This document shows, in pieces, positions 55,348 to 64,000 of a stretch of 64,000 nt of DNA. A program made the translations under genes and the position numbers. The notes under the pieces were generated by a model. It worked only from the letters and a program-made list of their open reading frames with translations. It was not told the origin of the DNA and made no database searches. This stretch comes from Bacteroidota bacterium (GTDB taxonomy: Bacteria > Bacteroidota > Ignavibacteria > Kryptoniales > JAKASW01). The stretch covers positions 7,280-71,279 of the forward strand of contig JAKAMG010000005.1 of NCBI GenBank assembly GCA_021812985.1, written 5' to 3'. How positions within the stretch are numbered: the first letter of the stretch is position 1; every line of letters starts with the position of its first letter.

Positions 55348-58300
55348 TTCATCAAAACCATTTTATGAATTTCTCTCTGCCCGCCACTTTCGAGGACTCC
55401 GAAGTAGACCCCCGAAGAAAACGCGCCGGCATCAAATCGCACGCTATAGAGCTTCCCAACCATTGCGTTTCCGGAGAAGAGTGTCGCCACCTGCTGTCCC
55501 AGGATATTGTAGACCTTCAGTGTCGCATATCCGTTTCTCGCGACGCTGAACCCAAGCGTGGTGGCCGGGTTGAAAGGGTTCGGATAATTGCCATAGAGTC
55601 TGAAAACGGCGGGCGCGCCGCCTCCCGAATGGACAGGAGTCACGCCGAAATTACCTACGACGAAAGTCCCCGGCAGAGCTATCCCGCTTCTAGAGGTGGT
55701 GAAGGGAGCCGAGACGGACTGTGTGGTATAGTTGCCGCTCCCTGCTTCGATGTAGCTTAAATCAGATTTCGCGAATATCCTGGACAACGCGCTCCTGTCA
55801 GCCGCGAAGGAAGAGTCTTCTTCAGAACCGGGCCACCCCAACTGGAGAGTGTACCCTCCGCCTGCCGCGGCTGCTACGGTCCATTTCAAATTCACTCTGC
55901 CGACATTCGTCCCGCCAAGGCCGGAATCCTGAGCAACCGAAACTCCGATGGGTCCGCCGCCATTCGGCGCGGCAACCCAGACCGGCGCATATCCGGCTGG
56001 GGTTCCGACCGGGAATAAACTCAATGCCGCTCCGACGCCCGGCATCCTGAGCATACCCGTACTGTCAGTAGCCACGTACCGCGTTGACGATCCTCCCGTT
56101 GTCGAGGCGACAGTGATATCGTTCGCGCCGAGGAGGAGCTTTCCAATCACGACTCCGAGCGTCCCGCTGACGAATAGACTCCTCGTCAGCCTCACCCCCG
56201 CCTGATTCAGCACGGTGAGTTTGTTCACGGTATCGGGGAGCCATCCCCCTGTTACCTGCGGAGTAATTCCGTTGTAGACGAAGTTTGCTTTCCGGCTCAA
56301 ATATACTCCCCCCGTAACCTGTATGCAGCCAGTACTGTCCAGACCGCTGCCTGCGGCAGTTCCGAACGTCGCGCCATCGGTCAGGTAGAAGGCCTGTCCG
56401 CCTTTGAGCGTGTCGCTCGCGGGCATCGACAGAGTCCCGTTGACGACAAAACTTCCCTTCCCGCCCGCCAACCAGGACTTGCCTGTGGAAACGAATGTCA
56501 CGGAAGAGCCGCCGTAGACGGTGTCGTTGACAACGGGCTGCATGCCGGTTGATGAAAGTACAAACGGCGCATGTAGAGCGACCGACTGCGTGGTTCCCCC
56601 GACAAAGTTAAGGGCGAAAATTCCCGCCGAGTTTGTCTCAAAGGTGGTGGCACTGTCGACTGACAGGTTGCCACCAAGGTTAATGATACCCGTCTCTGAT
56701 ACAGATGTGGATTTCGGGCTGCTCCCCGCCTGAAGTCTGGCGCCGTTCACGAACGAAAGGCTGCCACCAATATTAAATACTCCGAGTCTGTGACCGTCGC
56801 ACGGCCCGGAGAGGGGGCCCATGCATGCGACTCCAGGAGGAGTAGATGAATCCCCGACCGTTACATCCCCCTCCACATGCCAGACTCCCATAAGGTCACT
56901 CGCCCCGTCAACGCATGATATGGCGCCGCTGATGACACTCACGTCACCCTTGACGGTATGATTAAGACTGCGATTGACCGAGGTACCTGTGGCACAGAAC
57001 ACGCTGTCCGACCCGCCGGTGTTTACTGTCAGATTTCCCTCAACAGTGAGGTCCACGCCGCACGCGGTTCCGCTTCTAATGACAATCACGTTACCAAATG
57101 TCGAGTCATATCCCGCGGCACCTATCACTCTTCCCGCTCCGGAGGCATGGATATAGTAGCTCTGCGGATCGATGTTATAAATTCCAGCCCTTGGAAATGA
57201 GGGAACGCTTGGATTGTTGTTGTAGTAGCGTGCATTGGGAAGGAGGGAGAACGTCCCCGTGACTGTCAGCGGTCCGGAATCCGCGAGTCTTCCGCCGGCG
57301 AGCAGGGTTAGGTTCTCACAGTTCGCGGCGTCGCTCGGGCCCACGCTAACCGAGTCAGTCGAAAGAACGACGACATACGAAGTTGAATCGGGCAGGACGC
57401 CGCCCGCCCATGTCGACGCGGAATTCCAATCCCCCCCTCCCTTTCCATTCGAAGCGAGGACGGCGGGTCCTGTCCCCGATTCGAATGCGCCCAAATCTGG
57501 AGAGTTTCCTTCGTAAGCTATGCCGACATCAGTCCCCGCATCGATCAGCAAGCTCCCCGGCGCGAGCCTGAAAAGCGCCGTAGATGGAAGAGACCCGTCC
57601 GCGAGACGCGGCAACCTGGCGAGCGAGGTGTCGAGACTTAGAAAGTCAGCCGCTGTTACTGTGTGCCCCTGCCAGCTGTTCGAATCCTGAACCGCCCCTG
57701 TTACAATTCTCACATCTGCCGACCCGGCTTCAAATGAGATGTCGTTCTTGAACGTGTCCACGCCGGAGACTGGCGCGTACGGAAAAGAATAGTTATAAGT
57801 CCCGTTGCGGAAGGAAGTACAATTGTAGACGGTTATTCCTCCCATGTTGTTATTCTGGTCGAAGCCCTTGACCACGTTGTCGAAAGAGACGCAGTTGGTG
57901 ACGATATGCGTGCCTATTGAGTCATCGCCGCCCAACTTGAACCCGTTGCCGTTGCCAGTGAAACCCTGTATGTTCCAGAGGTTGTAACCGTTGTGAAACG
58001 CCCAGCAGCTGTCGAAGACTACCTTGTTTGCTGTGCCATAGCAATCATACCCGTCATCCGCGTTGTCGAACACCCTGCATCCTCTAAGGACGTTTCCTGG
58101 TCCGGCGGCAAGCTTAACATCGATACCATCGGCGTTCTGGCCCTGAGTGGCAGGGTCATTGTTATCGAAGGCGTCACAGTTATGAATATAATTATTGCTC
58201 CCCCCGCTGCTTATTTGTATGCCAGTGTCCTTGCAATACGATACGCTGCAGTTTTCCACTATGTTGTTCGATCCGGAAATGAATATGCCGTTATCGCCTG

Positions 58301-58712
58301 CGTTCCTTATGTCAAGCCCCTTGATGTACCAGTAATTCCTTTTTATTTCTATTCCACGCGACGAAGCCGAATAGCTCTCTCCGGAAAAATCCAGTACCGG
58401 TTTCTCGCCGGGATAGGCCCACAGGTTGATAGAGTTTCCGGCCGATCCGCTGACGGCAGCCCCTAGTGTGGAGCTGATATTGTATACTCCGCCACGCAGA
58501 TATATCGTGGTACCCGCGGCCGCCACAGACATCGCCTTCGAGATCGTCTGAAGAGGCTGGCTGACCGTACCAGGATTCGTATCGCTGCCCGACGGGGACA
58601 CATAGATAGTGGTTTGCGCTCGAAGCACACCGGAAATCAGGAGAAGCAACGTTAGTGACAGCGCCGATCTGAAGATCATTCGCCCGGATTCCCAGACATC
58701 ATTGCCATTCAC
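55344..58712 (-). CDS. T9SS-secreted pectate lyase-like protein, PL9, with accessory modules
   Basis: A 1122-aa secreted beta-helix protein. After the signal peptide (IFRSALSLTLLLLISG), the family 9 pattern appears: NNYIHNCDAFDN, ADGIDVKLAAGPGNVLRG, NADDGYDCYG, GNGNGFKLGGDDSIG (containing the candidate catalytic Lys) and FDQNNNMGG. These point to calcium-dependent beta-elimination of pectate, yielding unsaturated oligogalacturonides. From about residue 420 come the accessory module (GGGDWNSASTWAGGVLPDS) and the LFPVGTPAGYAPVW module, then a T9SS tail (NYPNPFNPATTLGFSV, ending MVLMK). The coordinates use a GTG at 58712 overlapping the GH28 stop; ATG at 58679 directly before the signal is an equal candidate. 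Confidence 0.85.
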   Translation of the reverse strand: MNGNDVWESGRMIFRSALSLTLLLLISGVLRAQTTIYVSPSGSDTNPGTVSQPLQTISKAMSVAAAGTTIYLRGGVYNISSTLGAAVSGSAGNSINLWAYPGEKPVLDFSGESYSASSRGIEIKRNYWYIKGLDIRNAGDNGIFISGSNNIVENCSVSYCKDTGIQISSGGSNNYIHNCDAFDNNDPATQGQNADGIDVKLAAGPGNVLRGCRVFDNADDGYDCYGTANKVVFDSCWAFHNGYNLWNIQGFTGNGNGFKLGGDDSIGTHIVTNCVSFDNVVKGFDQNNNMGGITVYNCTSFRNGTYNYSFPYAPVSGVDTFKNDISFEAGSADVRIVTGAVQDSNSWQGHTVTAADFLSLDTSLARLPRLADGSLPSTALFRLAPGSLLIDAGTDVGIAYEGNSPDLGAFESGTGPAVLASNGKGGGDWNSASTWAGGVLPDSTSYVVVLSTDSVSVGPSDAANCENLTLLAGGRLADSGPLTVTGTFSLLPNARYYNNNPSVPSFPRAGIYNIDPQSYYIHASGAGRVIGAAGYDSTFGNVIVIRSGTACGVDLTVEGNLTVNTGGSDSVFCATGTSVNRSLNHTVKGDVSVISGAISCVDGASDLMGVWHVEGDVTVGDSSTPPGVACMGPLSGPCDGHRLGVFNIGGSLSFVNGARLQAGSSPKSTSVSETGIINLGGNLSVDSATTFETNSAGIFALNFVGGTTQSVALHAPFVLSSTGMQPVVNDTVYGGSSVTFVSTGKSWLAGGKGSFVVNGTLSMPASDTLKGGQAFYLTDGATFGTAAGSGLDSTGCIQVTGGVYLSRKANFVYNGITPQVTGGWLPDTVNKLTVLNQAGVRLTRSLFVSGTLGVVIGKLLLGANDITVASTTGGSSTRYVATDSTGMLRMPGVGAALSLFPVGTPAGYAPVWVAAPNGGGPIGVSVAQDSGLGGTNVGRVNLKWTVAAAAGGGYTLQLGWPGSEEDSSFAADRSALSRIFAKSDLSYIEAGSGNYTTQSVSAPFTTSRSGIALPGTFVVGNFGVTPVHSGGGAPAVFRLYGNYPNPFNPATTLGFSVARNGYATLKVYNILGQQVATLFSGNAMVGKLYSVRFDAGAFSSGVYFGVLESGGQREIHKMVLMK

Positions 58713-60142
58713 TCTTCAATCTTCTTTCCATTCATGTACACATTCTCCAGCTTCACACCCACGGCGTCTTCTATGCTGTTTCCCTCCCGGACGCCGTCAA
58801 ACCTGCAGTCCTTGACCACCACGTCGCTTATCTTGGACTCCGGAAGTCCGGTAAGATATAGTCCGTACTCGCTTCTGCTCGTGTTGACGTTTTGAACGAA
58901 GACATCTTTCACGACGGGATAGAAGCTGTACCCCTTTGCCTCTGGCGGATCATACTTGAGGTCGACGCGGAGAATTGCCACCTTCACCTCGCCGATCTTC
59001 AGATCCCTCGCATAGATATCACTCACCACCCCGCCCCGTTTAGCGTTCGACTTTATGCGGATAGCCTGATCAAGATTGGGGCTGCTCAGCCTGCAATTTT
59101 CAATGAAGACGTCCGAACAGCCGCCCGAGATCTCGCTTCCGATCGAGACTCCGCCGTGGCCGTCCTTCATCGTACAGTCTCTCACGATGATGTTCTTCGC
59201 CGGGATGTTCGGTATGCGACCGTCATTGTTCCTGCCGGACTTGATCGCGATGCAATCGTCTCCGTTGTTGAACACACAATTCTGAATAAGTACGTCATCG
59301 CAAGATTCCGGGTCGCACCCGTCGGTATTGGGACCGTTGCTGTCGGTTTCCACCCTGTCGACCGTCACGTTGCTGCAGAGCACCGGATGTAGGAACCAGA
59401 ACGGGGCACGTTCCAGCTTGACATCTTTTATGAGGACATTCTTACATTCGTAAAACTCCACAAATGTCGGCCTAAGGTAGTGCCCCTCTCCGAAGACTCT
59501 TTTGCCAAGCGGAGTCTTCTCGTCGTTCATCTTCATGAGGAGCGGACGGCTGTTAGGGTCATTGCTCAGCTTCTTCCAGGGCCACCAGTGCCGGGCGTCT
59601 GCCTGACCATCCAGTACCCCTTTCCCGGTCAGTGCAACATTCTCCTCCCCGTAAGCGTAAATCAGAGGCGAATAGTTCATCGCGTCTGAGCCTTCCCATC
59701 TGACGTGAACCACCGGCAGGTAGTCCTTCGGATCCGTGCTGAACCTCAGAACGGCGCCTTCTGACAAATGAAGGTCGACGTTGCTCTTGAGATGAACTGC
59801 TCCCGTGAGGAATATTCCCTTAGGAACAACCACATGCCCTCCGCCAGCTTGGGCGCAGGCATCGATGGCTTTTCTTATGGCCTCCGTGCAGAGAACCTTG
59901 CCTCCCTCGACGGCGCCAAAATCGGTGATCGGAAAATTCTTCCGCGCGAAATCGGGCGGGACGATGCGCTTCAGTATCTCCGGAACGCGCTGCCAGCCCG
60001 TCGCTTCGGTTCCAGCTCCGTCCGCCGATGAAGGGATGAAATGATTGAAAGGAATCGCTGACGTGAGAAGAAAGAACAAAGAAAATATAGGCACGTAAGC
60101 GCGAAGAGACGAGCGTACTGTCTTCCAATATCGATTTGACAT
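58709..60142 (-). CDS. Exported polygalacturonase, GH28, single domain
   Basis: A 477-aa GH28 enzyme with an N-terminal hydrophobic export segment (YVPIFSLFFLLTSAIPFN) and a beta-helix with all family motifs: NTDGCDPES, NNGDDCIAIKSG, GHGGVSIGS and IRIKSN. No T9SS tail, so it is probably periplasmic or released, acting on oligogalacturonides that pass the outer membrane. It precedes and overlaps the PL9 gene and follows the 563-aa GH28 gene by 18 bp. Endo- versus exo-activity cannot be decided by eye. Confidence 0.9.
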   Translation of the reverse strand: MSNRYWKTVRSSLRAYVPIFSLFFLLTSAIPFNHFIPSSADGAGTEATGWQRVPEILKRIVPPDFARKNFPITDFGAVEGGKVLCTEAIRKAIDACAQAGGGHVVVPKGIFLTGAVHLKSNVDLHLSEGAVLRFSTDPKDYLPVVHVRWEGSDAMNYSPLIYAYGEENVALTGKGVLDGQADARHWWPWKKLSNDPNSRPLLMKMNDEKTPLGKRVFGEGHYLRPTFVEFYECKNVLIKDVKLERAPFWFLHPVLCSNVTVDRVETDSNGPNTDGCDPESCDDVLIQNCVFNNGDDCIAIKSGRNNDGRIPNIPAKNIIVRDCTMKDGHGGVSIGSEISGGCSDVFIENCRLSSPNLDQAIRIKSNAKRGGVVSDIYARDLKIGEVKVAILRVDLKYDPPEAKGYSFYPVVKDVFVQNVNTSRSEYGLYLTGLPESKISDVVVKDCRFDGVREGNSIEDAVGVKLENVYMNGKKIEE

Positions 60143-60160
60143 TTCAGATCCTTCCCGGAA

Positions 60161-61852
60161 TTACTCTATTGTCACCGCGTTCTTGTCGACCCCTGAGCTG
60201 TAAATGATCTTTTGTTTCGCTGGCGCCAAATCTGTACCGGTAATTATGATTCCACCTGTTGTCCTCCCCTGAAGACTCATATACACGGTCGTATTCAGTG
60301 GACAGTACCCTTTAATGATCTTGAAATCCCCTGTATTGCTCAGCGAGAAAACGTCGCCCTTAGAAGGTAGAATCCTAACATTTGTCAGGTTGAATCCGGA
60401 AGCGTAGTCAGATACGAAACCTTTCTCCGCTCTGATTACGGAATTAGACAGGCTGACATTCCTGATCGGCATTTCAGGGAGGCCCGCCACGTGCACCGCC
60501 TGTCTCGCGCCATCGCAGAAGATGCTGTCCAGGTGAAACCCATCGAATATCGGCGTTTTGTCCGTTATGGGTTGAACGGCCGTATCCCTGTCCGCCTCTT
60601 CGTAATACGTGTCAAAGAGGATCGCCTCGTTCACGATATCCTTCATATAGATGTTGCTGACAAAAATATTCTTCACCAGTCCCCCTCTTCCCCTGGCGCT
60701 TTTGAAACGGAGGCCGATGTCGGTTCCGACATAGTCACAATTTCTCACGGAGATATTTTCCATCCCGCCGTCCGTGTTGCTCCCGATGACAAATCCCCCG
60801 TGCGCGTGGTAAACGACGCAATCGGCTATCACGATATCCTTGAGGGCCGCGTTTCCTGATTTGTCCCTGCTTGATTTCATGCAGATGCCGTCATCACCGG
60901 CGGTGACTGTGCATTTATACACGAGGACATTCTTCGAAGATGCTATGTCGATTCCGTCCCCGTTCTGCGCCCAGTATTCATTATTCACCTTGACGTCCCG
61001 CACGACGACATCCTCACAGCGGTCAGGATACATCGCGAAAGCAGGCGAGTTCTGAAGCGTTATTCCGTCCACCAGCACATTCTGGCAGCGGCTCAGAAGG
61101 AGGAGGATCGGCCTCATGAAATCCCTCGCCGGAAGAAAATCGTCGGCAGTCAGCTTCTTCTTGTCTTTTCTCTCTTTAAGTTCCCTTATGTACTGTCCGC
61201 CGTTCGCGGCCTCTTCGGAAGGCCACCATATCTTCCCATCATCTGTCACGACTCCACCAGACTGGGTCAGTTCTTTCCACATGGACGCGGTGACCTTCGC
61301 TTTCTTCACTGGCCGCCATGTTATGCCGGAACCGTCGAGCAGTCCCTTGCCGGTGATTGCAACATTCTTCAGGTTGAATCCATACACTGGGGAAGCGACC
61401 ACGAAACCCCTGGTGGGAGATTTCACGATCGGATAATCCGCGTGGTTCCTGCTGAAGAGTATGAAGGCGCCTCTGCTCACATGAAAATTTATATTGCTCT
61501 TGAGTTCGATCGGACCAGTTAGCCAAAGCCCTGGGGGGACAAGGACGGTTCCACCACCCGCTTCGGCACATGCTTCGATGGTCTTCATGAAGGCAACGGT
61601 ATTCATAGTCGCACCGTCACCGACAGCCCCGTAACTGATTATGTTGAAAACCCTTTCCGGAATCTCCGGCAACTTGATTGGGGTCATGGCAAACGGAAGG
61701 TTAGACGTGTACTTGCTGATCTCTGATTTCAGCTCATCATTGCCTGGTTGTGCCATTGCACCACCGAACGATGACAGCACGAGCGCCACCGTTACCAGCG
61801 CGCAGGCACCGACCCCGGCCCTCCGCGTCGAATTATTGCCGCGAGTTTTCAT
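60161..61852 (-). CDS. Exported GH28-family glycosidase with a variant core
   Basis: A 563-aa exported beta-helix enzyme (signal about ALVTVALVLSSFGGAMA). GH28 motifs are present with variation: the first Asp motif reads NGDGIDIAS in place of NTD, then AGDDGICMKSS, GGFVIGS and LRFKSA where RIK is usual. Such variants are known in rhamnogalacturonan or exo-acting GH28 clades, so the substrate may be a modified pectin. The start at 61852 gives a normal signal peptide; an upstream frame start would add 29 unlikely residues. No T9SS tail. It is in the same row as the 477-aa GH28. Confidence 0.85.
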   Translation of the reverse strand: MKTRGNNSTRRAGVGACALVTVALVLSSFGGAMAQPGNDELKSEISKYTSNLPFAMTPIKLPEIPERVFNIISYGAVGDGATMNTVAFMKTIEACAEAGGGTVLVPPGLWLTGPIELKSNINFHVSRGAFILFSRNHADYPIVKSPTRGFVVASPVYGFNLKNVAITGKGLLDGSGITWRPVKKAKVTASMWKELTQSGGVVTDDGKIWWPSEEAANGGQYIRELKERKDKKKLTADDFLPARDFMRPILLLLSRCQNVLVDGITLQNSPAFAMYPDRCEDVVVRDVKVNNEYWAQNGDGIDIASSKNVLVYKCTVTAGDDGICMKSSRDKSGNAALKDIVIADCVVYHAHGGFVIGSNTDGGMENISVRNCDYVGTDIGLRFKSARGRGGLVKNIFVSNIYMKDIVNEAILFDTYYEEADRDTAVQPITDKTPIFDGFHLDSIFCDGARQAVHVAGLPEMPIRNVSLSNSVIRAEKGFVSDYASGFNLTNVRILPSKGDVFSLSNTGDFKIIKGYCPLNTTVYMSLQGRTTGGIIITGTDLAPAKQKIIYSSGVDKNAVTIE

Positions 61853-61949
61853 AATGCCATATCTTTGTTTCGATTGAATACTAGAAGAGGACGCCGGCAT
61901 CTGCCGCCAAGAAGGACAGGACGCCGGAGTCCTCAACACACAGATGGAA

Positions 61950-63833
61950 TTACTTAATCATCAACATTTTGGCGGTAAACACATGGTCGTCCGCGCTGAG
62001 TCTTGCAAAATAGACACCGCTGGCATATCTCGACCCGTCAAAGACCCGCTGGTACACTCCGGCAGAAAAGTTGCCGTCGACGAGCGTTGCCACCTTCTGA
62101 CCAAGAGCGTTGTACACCGCGAGTGTCACATGCGCACTCTTCGGAACCGCGAACTGAATTTCGGTCGTCGGGTTGAACGGGTTCGGGTAGTTTTGATCGA
62201 GCGAGAACTGTTTCGGAACCGACGAGGCTCCAGACTGAATCGCTGTCAACTTTCCACCCGTTATGGATATTTTGCCGTTCGGTCCAAGAGTGAACGGAAT
62301 CGTGTTATCGAAAGTACCCGCCGTCAGATAGAGTGTGCCATTAATGGTAGTAGCCTGGGAAAGTGCGACCCCAGCGCTGTTATCTATGGTCAGATTGTTC
62401 ACCGTCGCAGGGAGTCCTGATCCGGTTACCTGCGCAGAAGTCCCGTTGTAGACGTAGTTGGCACTGCTGCTGAAAACACGACCGGAGTCTACCTGAACGT
62501 TGCCCGCATTCGGGGCAGTATCTGAAGCCGCGACGATCCCACCAGTGGCTCCGATACCGAGCGTGGCACCGGGATTGAGGATGAACTTCTGGGTCCCCTT
62601 AATGGTATCTGCCGCATCGATATTCAGCGTTCCATTAACCACAAAAGCCCCGCCGCCATTGGGTGCCAGTGTCAATGAAGATTTCCAGTAATGCCCACCC
62701 GTAAAGGTCACGTTCGCGCCGGCGGCCACCGTGTCGATGAGTGTGCACTGCGGCAGGCCGGAAGAGTGCGAGAAGGAGGCGTTACTTCCAAGCGTCACGA
62801 TCTGGGGTTTGGTGCCTTTAAAATTGATTATGAAATTGCCCATTGAATTGACGCCGAAAGTCGCGGTGGAATCAAAAGTGAGGTTTCCGTAAAGGTTCAG
62901 CTGAGCAATTTGGGTTGTGCTCTGACCGCTTCCTGAGTTACTCCCGGCCGCAAGCCTTCCCGTATTTACGAACGACAGATTCCCCTTGATGTTGAAGATG
63001 CCGGTCGCTCCCAGATCATCTTCGCTCGTTATCGGAGAGAATCTCGGAGAGGCGGCCGAGGAAGCGGGATTCCCGACCGTGACATTCCCGTCGATGTTCC
63101 AAGTGCATGAGAGTGGTACAGTTGCCGAAACGCCCATATCAACTGCGGCCAAGTTTCCACCGAGGACGGTCACGTTACCCATTACGTGATGGACGAAATT
63201 TGTTGCACCCGTGCTCGTGTAGACTCCCACCGAAATGCCCCGGAAATAACTCCCCTTGGCAACGTTGACAGTCAGGTCTCCCTGAATCGTCAGGTTAGCG
63301 CCGCACGTTACACCGCCGGAAGCATTCGGGTCGATGACCACATTGCCGAACAGAGAGTCCGACTGATTCCAGCCCAGCGTGCTGTTTCCTGTATTGCCAA
63401 GCTCAAAAGTGCTGGTGGGGGCTATGGAATAGCCGGACGCACCGGCTGGCCAGGCTTTGGCAGAGTCCGTGTTGTTGATGTACCTTGCGCCGGCCTCGAT
63501 GGTGAATGCGCCGTTCATCTGGATCCCCTCGCCGAGGACGTTCAGTTTGGCTCCTGATTGAATATCGAGGTCGCCGCAGTTTACTAATCCTCCGATGTTA
63601 GTCCACACCGAATCGTTTGCGGCGATAGTCACGCTGCTTCCGCTCGGAGGAACCTGACCTCCGGACCATGTCGTGCCGGAGGTCCACACTCCTCCTCCGG
63701 TCCCGTTAGTTACATACTGCGCTTCGGCAGGATTTGAAAACGAAAGCAGGCCGAGAATGGCCACGACCGCCAACCATCCCAACCCATTCCTGCCGATGAC
63801 AATCCGTGGCAAAAGAGTCAGTCGCTTCTTCAT
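61950..63833 (-). CDS. T9SS-secreted beta-rich protein sharing the pectinase accessory module
   Basis: A 627-aa secreted protein with no recognised catalytic domain. After the signal peptide it opens with GGGVWTSGTTWSGGQVPPSGSS, matching the accessory module of the GH28 and PL9 proteins, and continues through NNTDSAKAW, FGNVVIDP and a long Gly/Ser/Thr/Asn-rich beta region (Ig- or helix-like). It ends in a T9SS type A tail (NYPNPFNPTTEIQFAVP, SGVYFARLSAD, MLMIK). Because the module stands alone here, it may be a carbohydrate-binding or surface-anchoring unit (inference). Confidence 0.8.
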   Translation of the reverse strand: MKKRLTLLPRIVIGRNGLGWLAVVAILGLLSFSNPAEAQYVTNGTGGGVWTSGTTWSGGQVPPSGSSVTIAANDSVWTNIGGLVNCGDLDIQSGAKLNVLGEGIQMNGAFTIEAGARYINNTDSAKAWPAGASGYSIAPTSTFELGNTGNSTLGWNQSDSLFGNVVIDPNASGGVTCGANLTIQGDLTVNVAKGSYFRGISVGVYTSTGATNFVHHVMGNVTVLGGNLAAVDMGVSATVPLSCTWNIDGNVTVGNPASSAASPRFSPITSEDDLGATGIFNIKGNLSFVNTGRLAAGSNSGSGQSTTQIAQLNLYGNLTFDSTATFGVNSMGNFIINFKGTKPQIVTLGSNASFSHSSGLPQCTLIDTVAAGANVTFTGGHYWKSSLTLAPNGGGAFVVNGTLNIDAADTIKGTQKFILNPGATLGIGATGGIVAASDTAPNAGNVQVDSGRVFSSSANYVYNGTSAQVTGSGLPATVNNLTIDNSAGVALSQATTINGTLYLTAGTFDNTIPFTLGPNGKISITGGKLTAIQSGASSVPKQFSLDQNYPNPFNPTTEIQFAVPKSAHVTLAVYNALGQKVATLVDGNFSAGVYQRVFDGSRYASGVYFARLSADDHVFTAKMLMIK

Positions 63834-63905
63834 TTATGAACCTCCATTTTTCTCGTTTCTTTGTAAGTCGAGATCATCGTACTTCTCAAACAACAACTTC
63901 CCGCC

Positions 63906-63939
63906 CCGCCGGCCGGCACCGAAAGGAGTCGACCGGCGG
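63906..63939. other. Hairpin between the 627-aa gene and the right-edge gene
   Basis: CCGCCGG (63906-63912) pairs with CCGGCGG (63933-63939) around a 20-nt loop. On the minus strand it lies 30 bp past the stop of the right-edge gene and is followed by a moderately T-rich stretch, so it may attenuate or end that transcript. Confidence 0.35.
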
Positions 63940-63968
63940 AGTCAGGATTAAATCAGCGATTTAATTTC

Positions 63969-64000
63969 CTACTTCATCAGAACCATCTTCTGGATCTGTC
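63969..64000 (-). CDS. C-terminal end of a T9SS cargo protein, cut by the window edge
   Basis: Only the last nine residues and stop are in the window: QIQKMVLMK then TAG. This closely matches the end of the PL9 protein (EIHKMVLMK), the last strand of a T9SS type A sorting domain. The gene therefore encodes another secreted, probably surface-attached protein upstream of the pectin row. Its function is not visible. Confidence 0.7.
   Translation of the reverse strand, partial: QIQKMVLMK

Noticed and set aside
1-64000. CRISPR array or IS element
   Set aside because: No run of regular direct repeats with uniform spacers and no transposase frame was seen; the repeats found are dispersed, imperfect and intergenic.

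Overview
The window looks like a chromosomal segment from the Bacteroidota/Chlorobiota side of the FCB group, probably an Ignavibacteria-like free-living saccharolytic bacterium. The main evidence is four proteins ending in a type IX secretion (Por) type A sorting domain (PNPFNPTT, then a LGR/LGQ-VATL strand, a SSGVYxxxL strand and a short basic tail). Supporting evidence is a set of secreted polysaccharidases, a Bacteroidota-style biotin cluster that includes a ketoacyl synthase, and Pmp3 and PdxB proteins. Base composition is moderately GC-rich. The taxon is an inference; no rRNA gene is present. Almost all genes lie on the minus strand except a plus-strand block at about 31.0-31.9 and 33.6-42.6 kb.

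Layout. 0-4.7 kb: secreted GH29 fucosidase, a tRNA-Glu-like element of doubtful integrity, and a GH78-type rhamnosidase. 4.75-8.93 kb: a compact locus of a LexA-type repressor with a palindromic operator in its own leader, a RecA/Rad55-like protein with a degenerate P-loop, a 96-aa helical protein, and a family B DNA polymerase whose exonuclease and catalytic motifs are partly lost (PolB2-like). This is the most interesting part of the window: a candidate SOS-type, damage-inducible translesion cassette. 9.2-14.1 kb: GH47 mannosidase and a large BNR/sortilin-like propeller protein. 14.4-20.05 kb: biotin operon bioB-bioF-bioD-bioA plus a FabF-like ketoacyl synthase. 20.25-25.2 kb: TetR-adaptor-RND efflux operon. 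25.4-26.4 kb: small envelope proteins.

26.5-30.7 kb: uronate catabolism (kdgF, kduI, kduD, a UxuB-like SDR) with pdxB at the end. 31.0-31.9 kb: two tandem bacteriohemerythrins. 31.9-33.4 kb: B12-binding-type radical SAM protein. 33.6-42.6 kb: TetR, a LolA-like periplasmic protein, four FtsX/LolC-type permeases arising from duplication of a two-permease unit, an ATPase and an outer-membrane barrel. 42.7-43.3 kb: YdeI-like protein. 43.4-49.4 kb: glutamate synthase gltB-gltD. 49.8-64.0 kb: a second pectin locus with three GH28 polygalacturonases, one PL9 lyase, a stand-alone protein sharing their accessory module, a hexuronate transporter and tagaturonate epimerase, with a further T9SS cargo gene cut by the right edge.

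Together the two uronate regions describe one pathway. Secreted GH28/PL9 enzymes (and perhaps GH29/GH78 on side chains) cut pectin outside the cell, ExuT imports galacturonate, and UxaE plus a UxuB-like SDR take it towards mannonate. KdgF-KduI-KduD process the unsaturated uronates produced by the lyase. No SusC/SusD pair, KDG kinase or aldolase is visible here.
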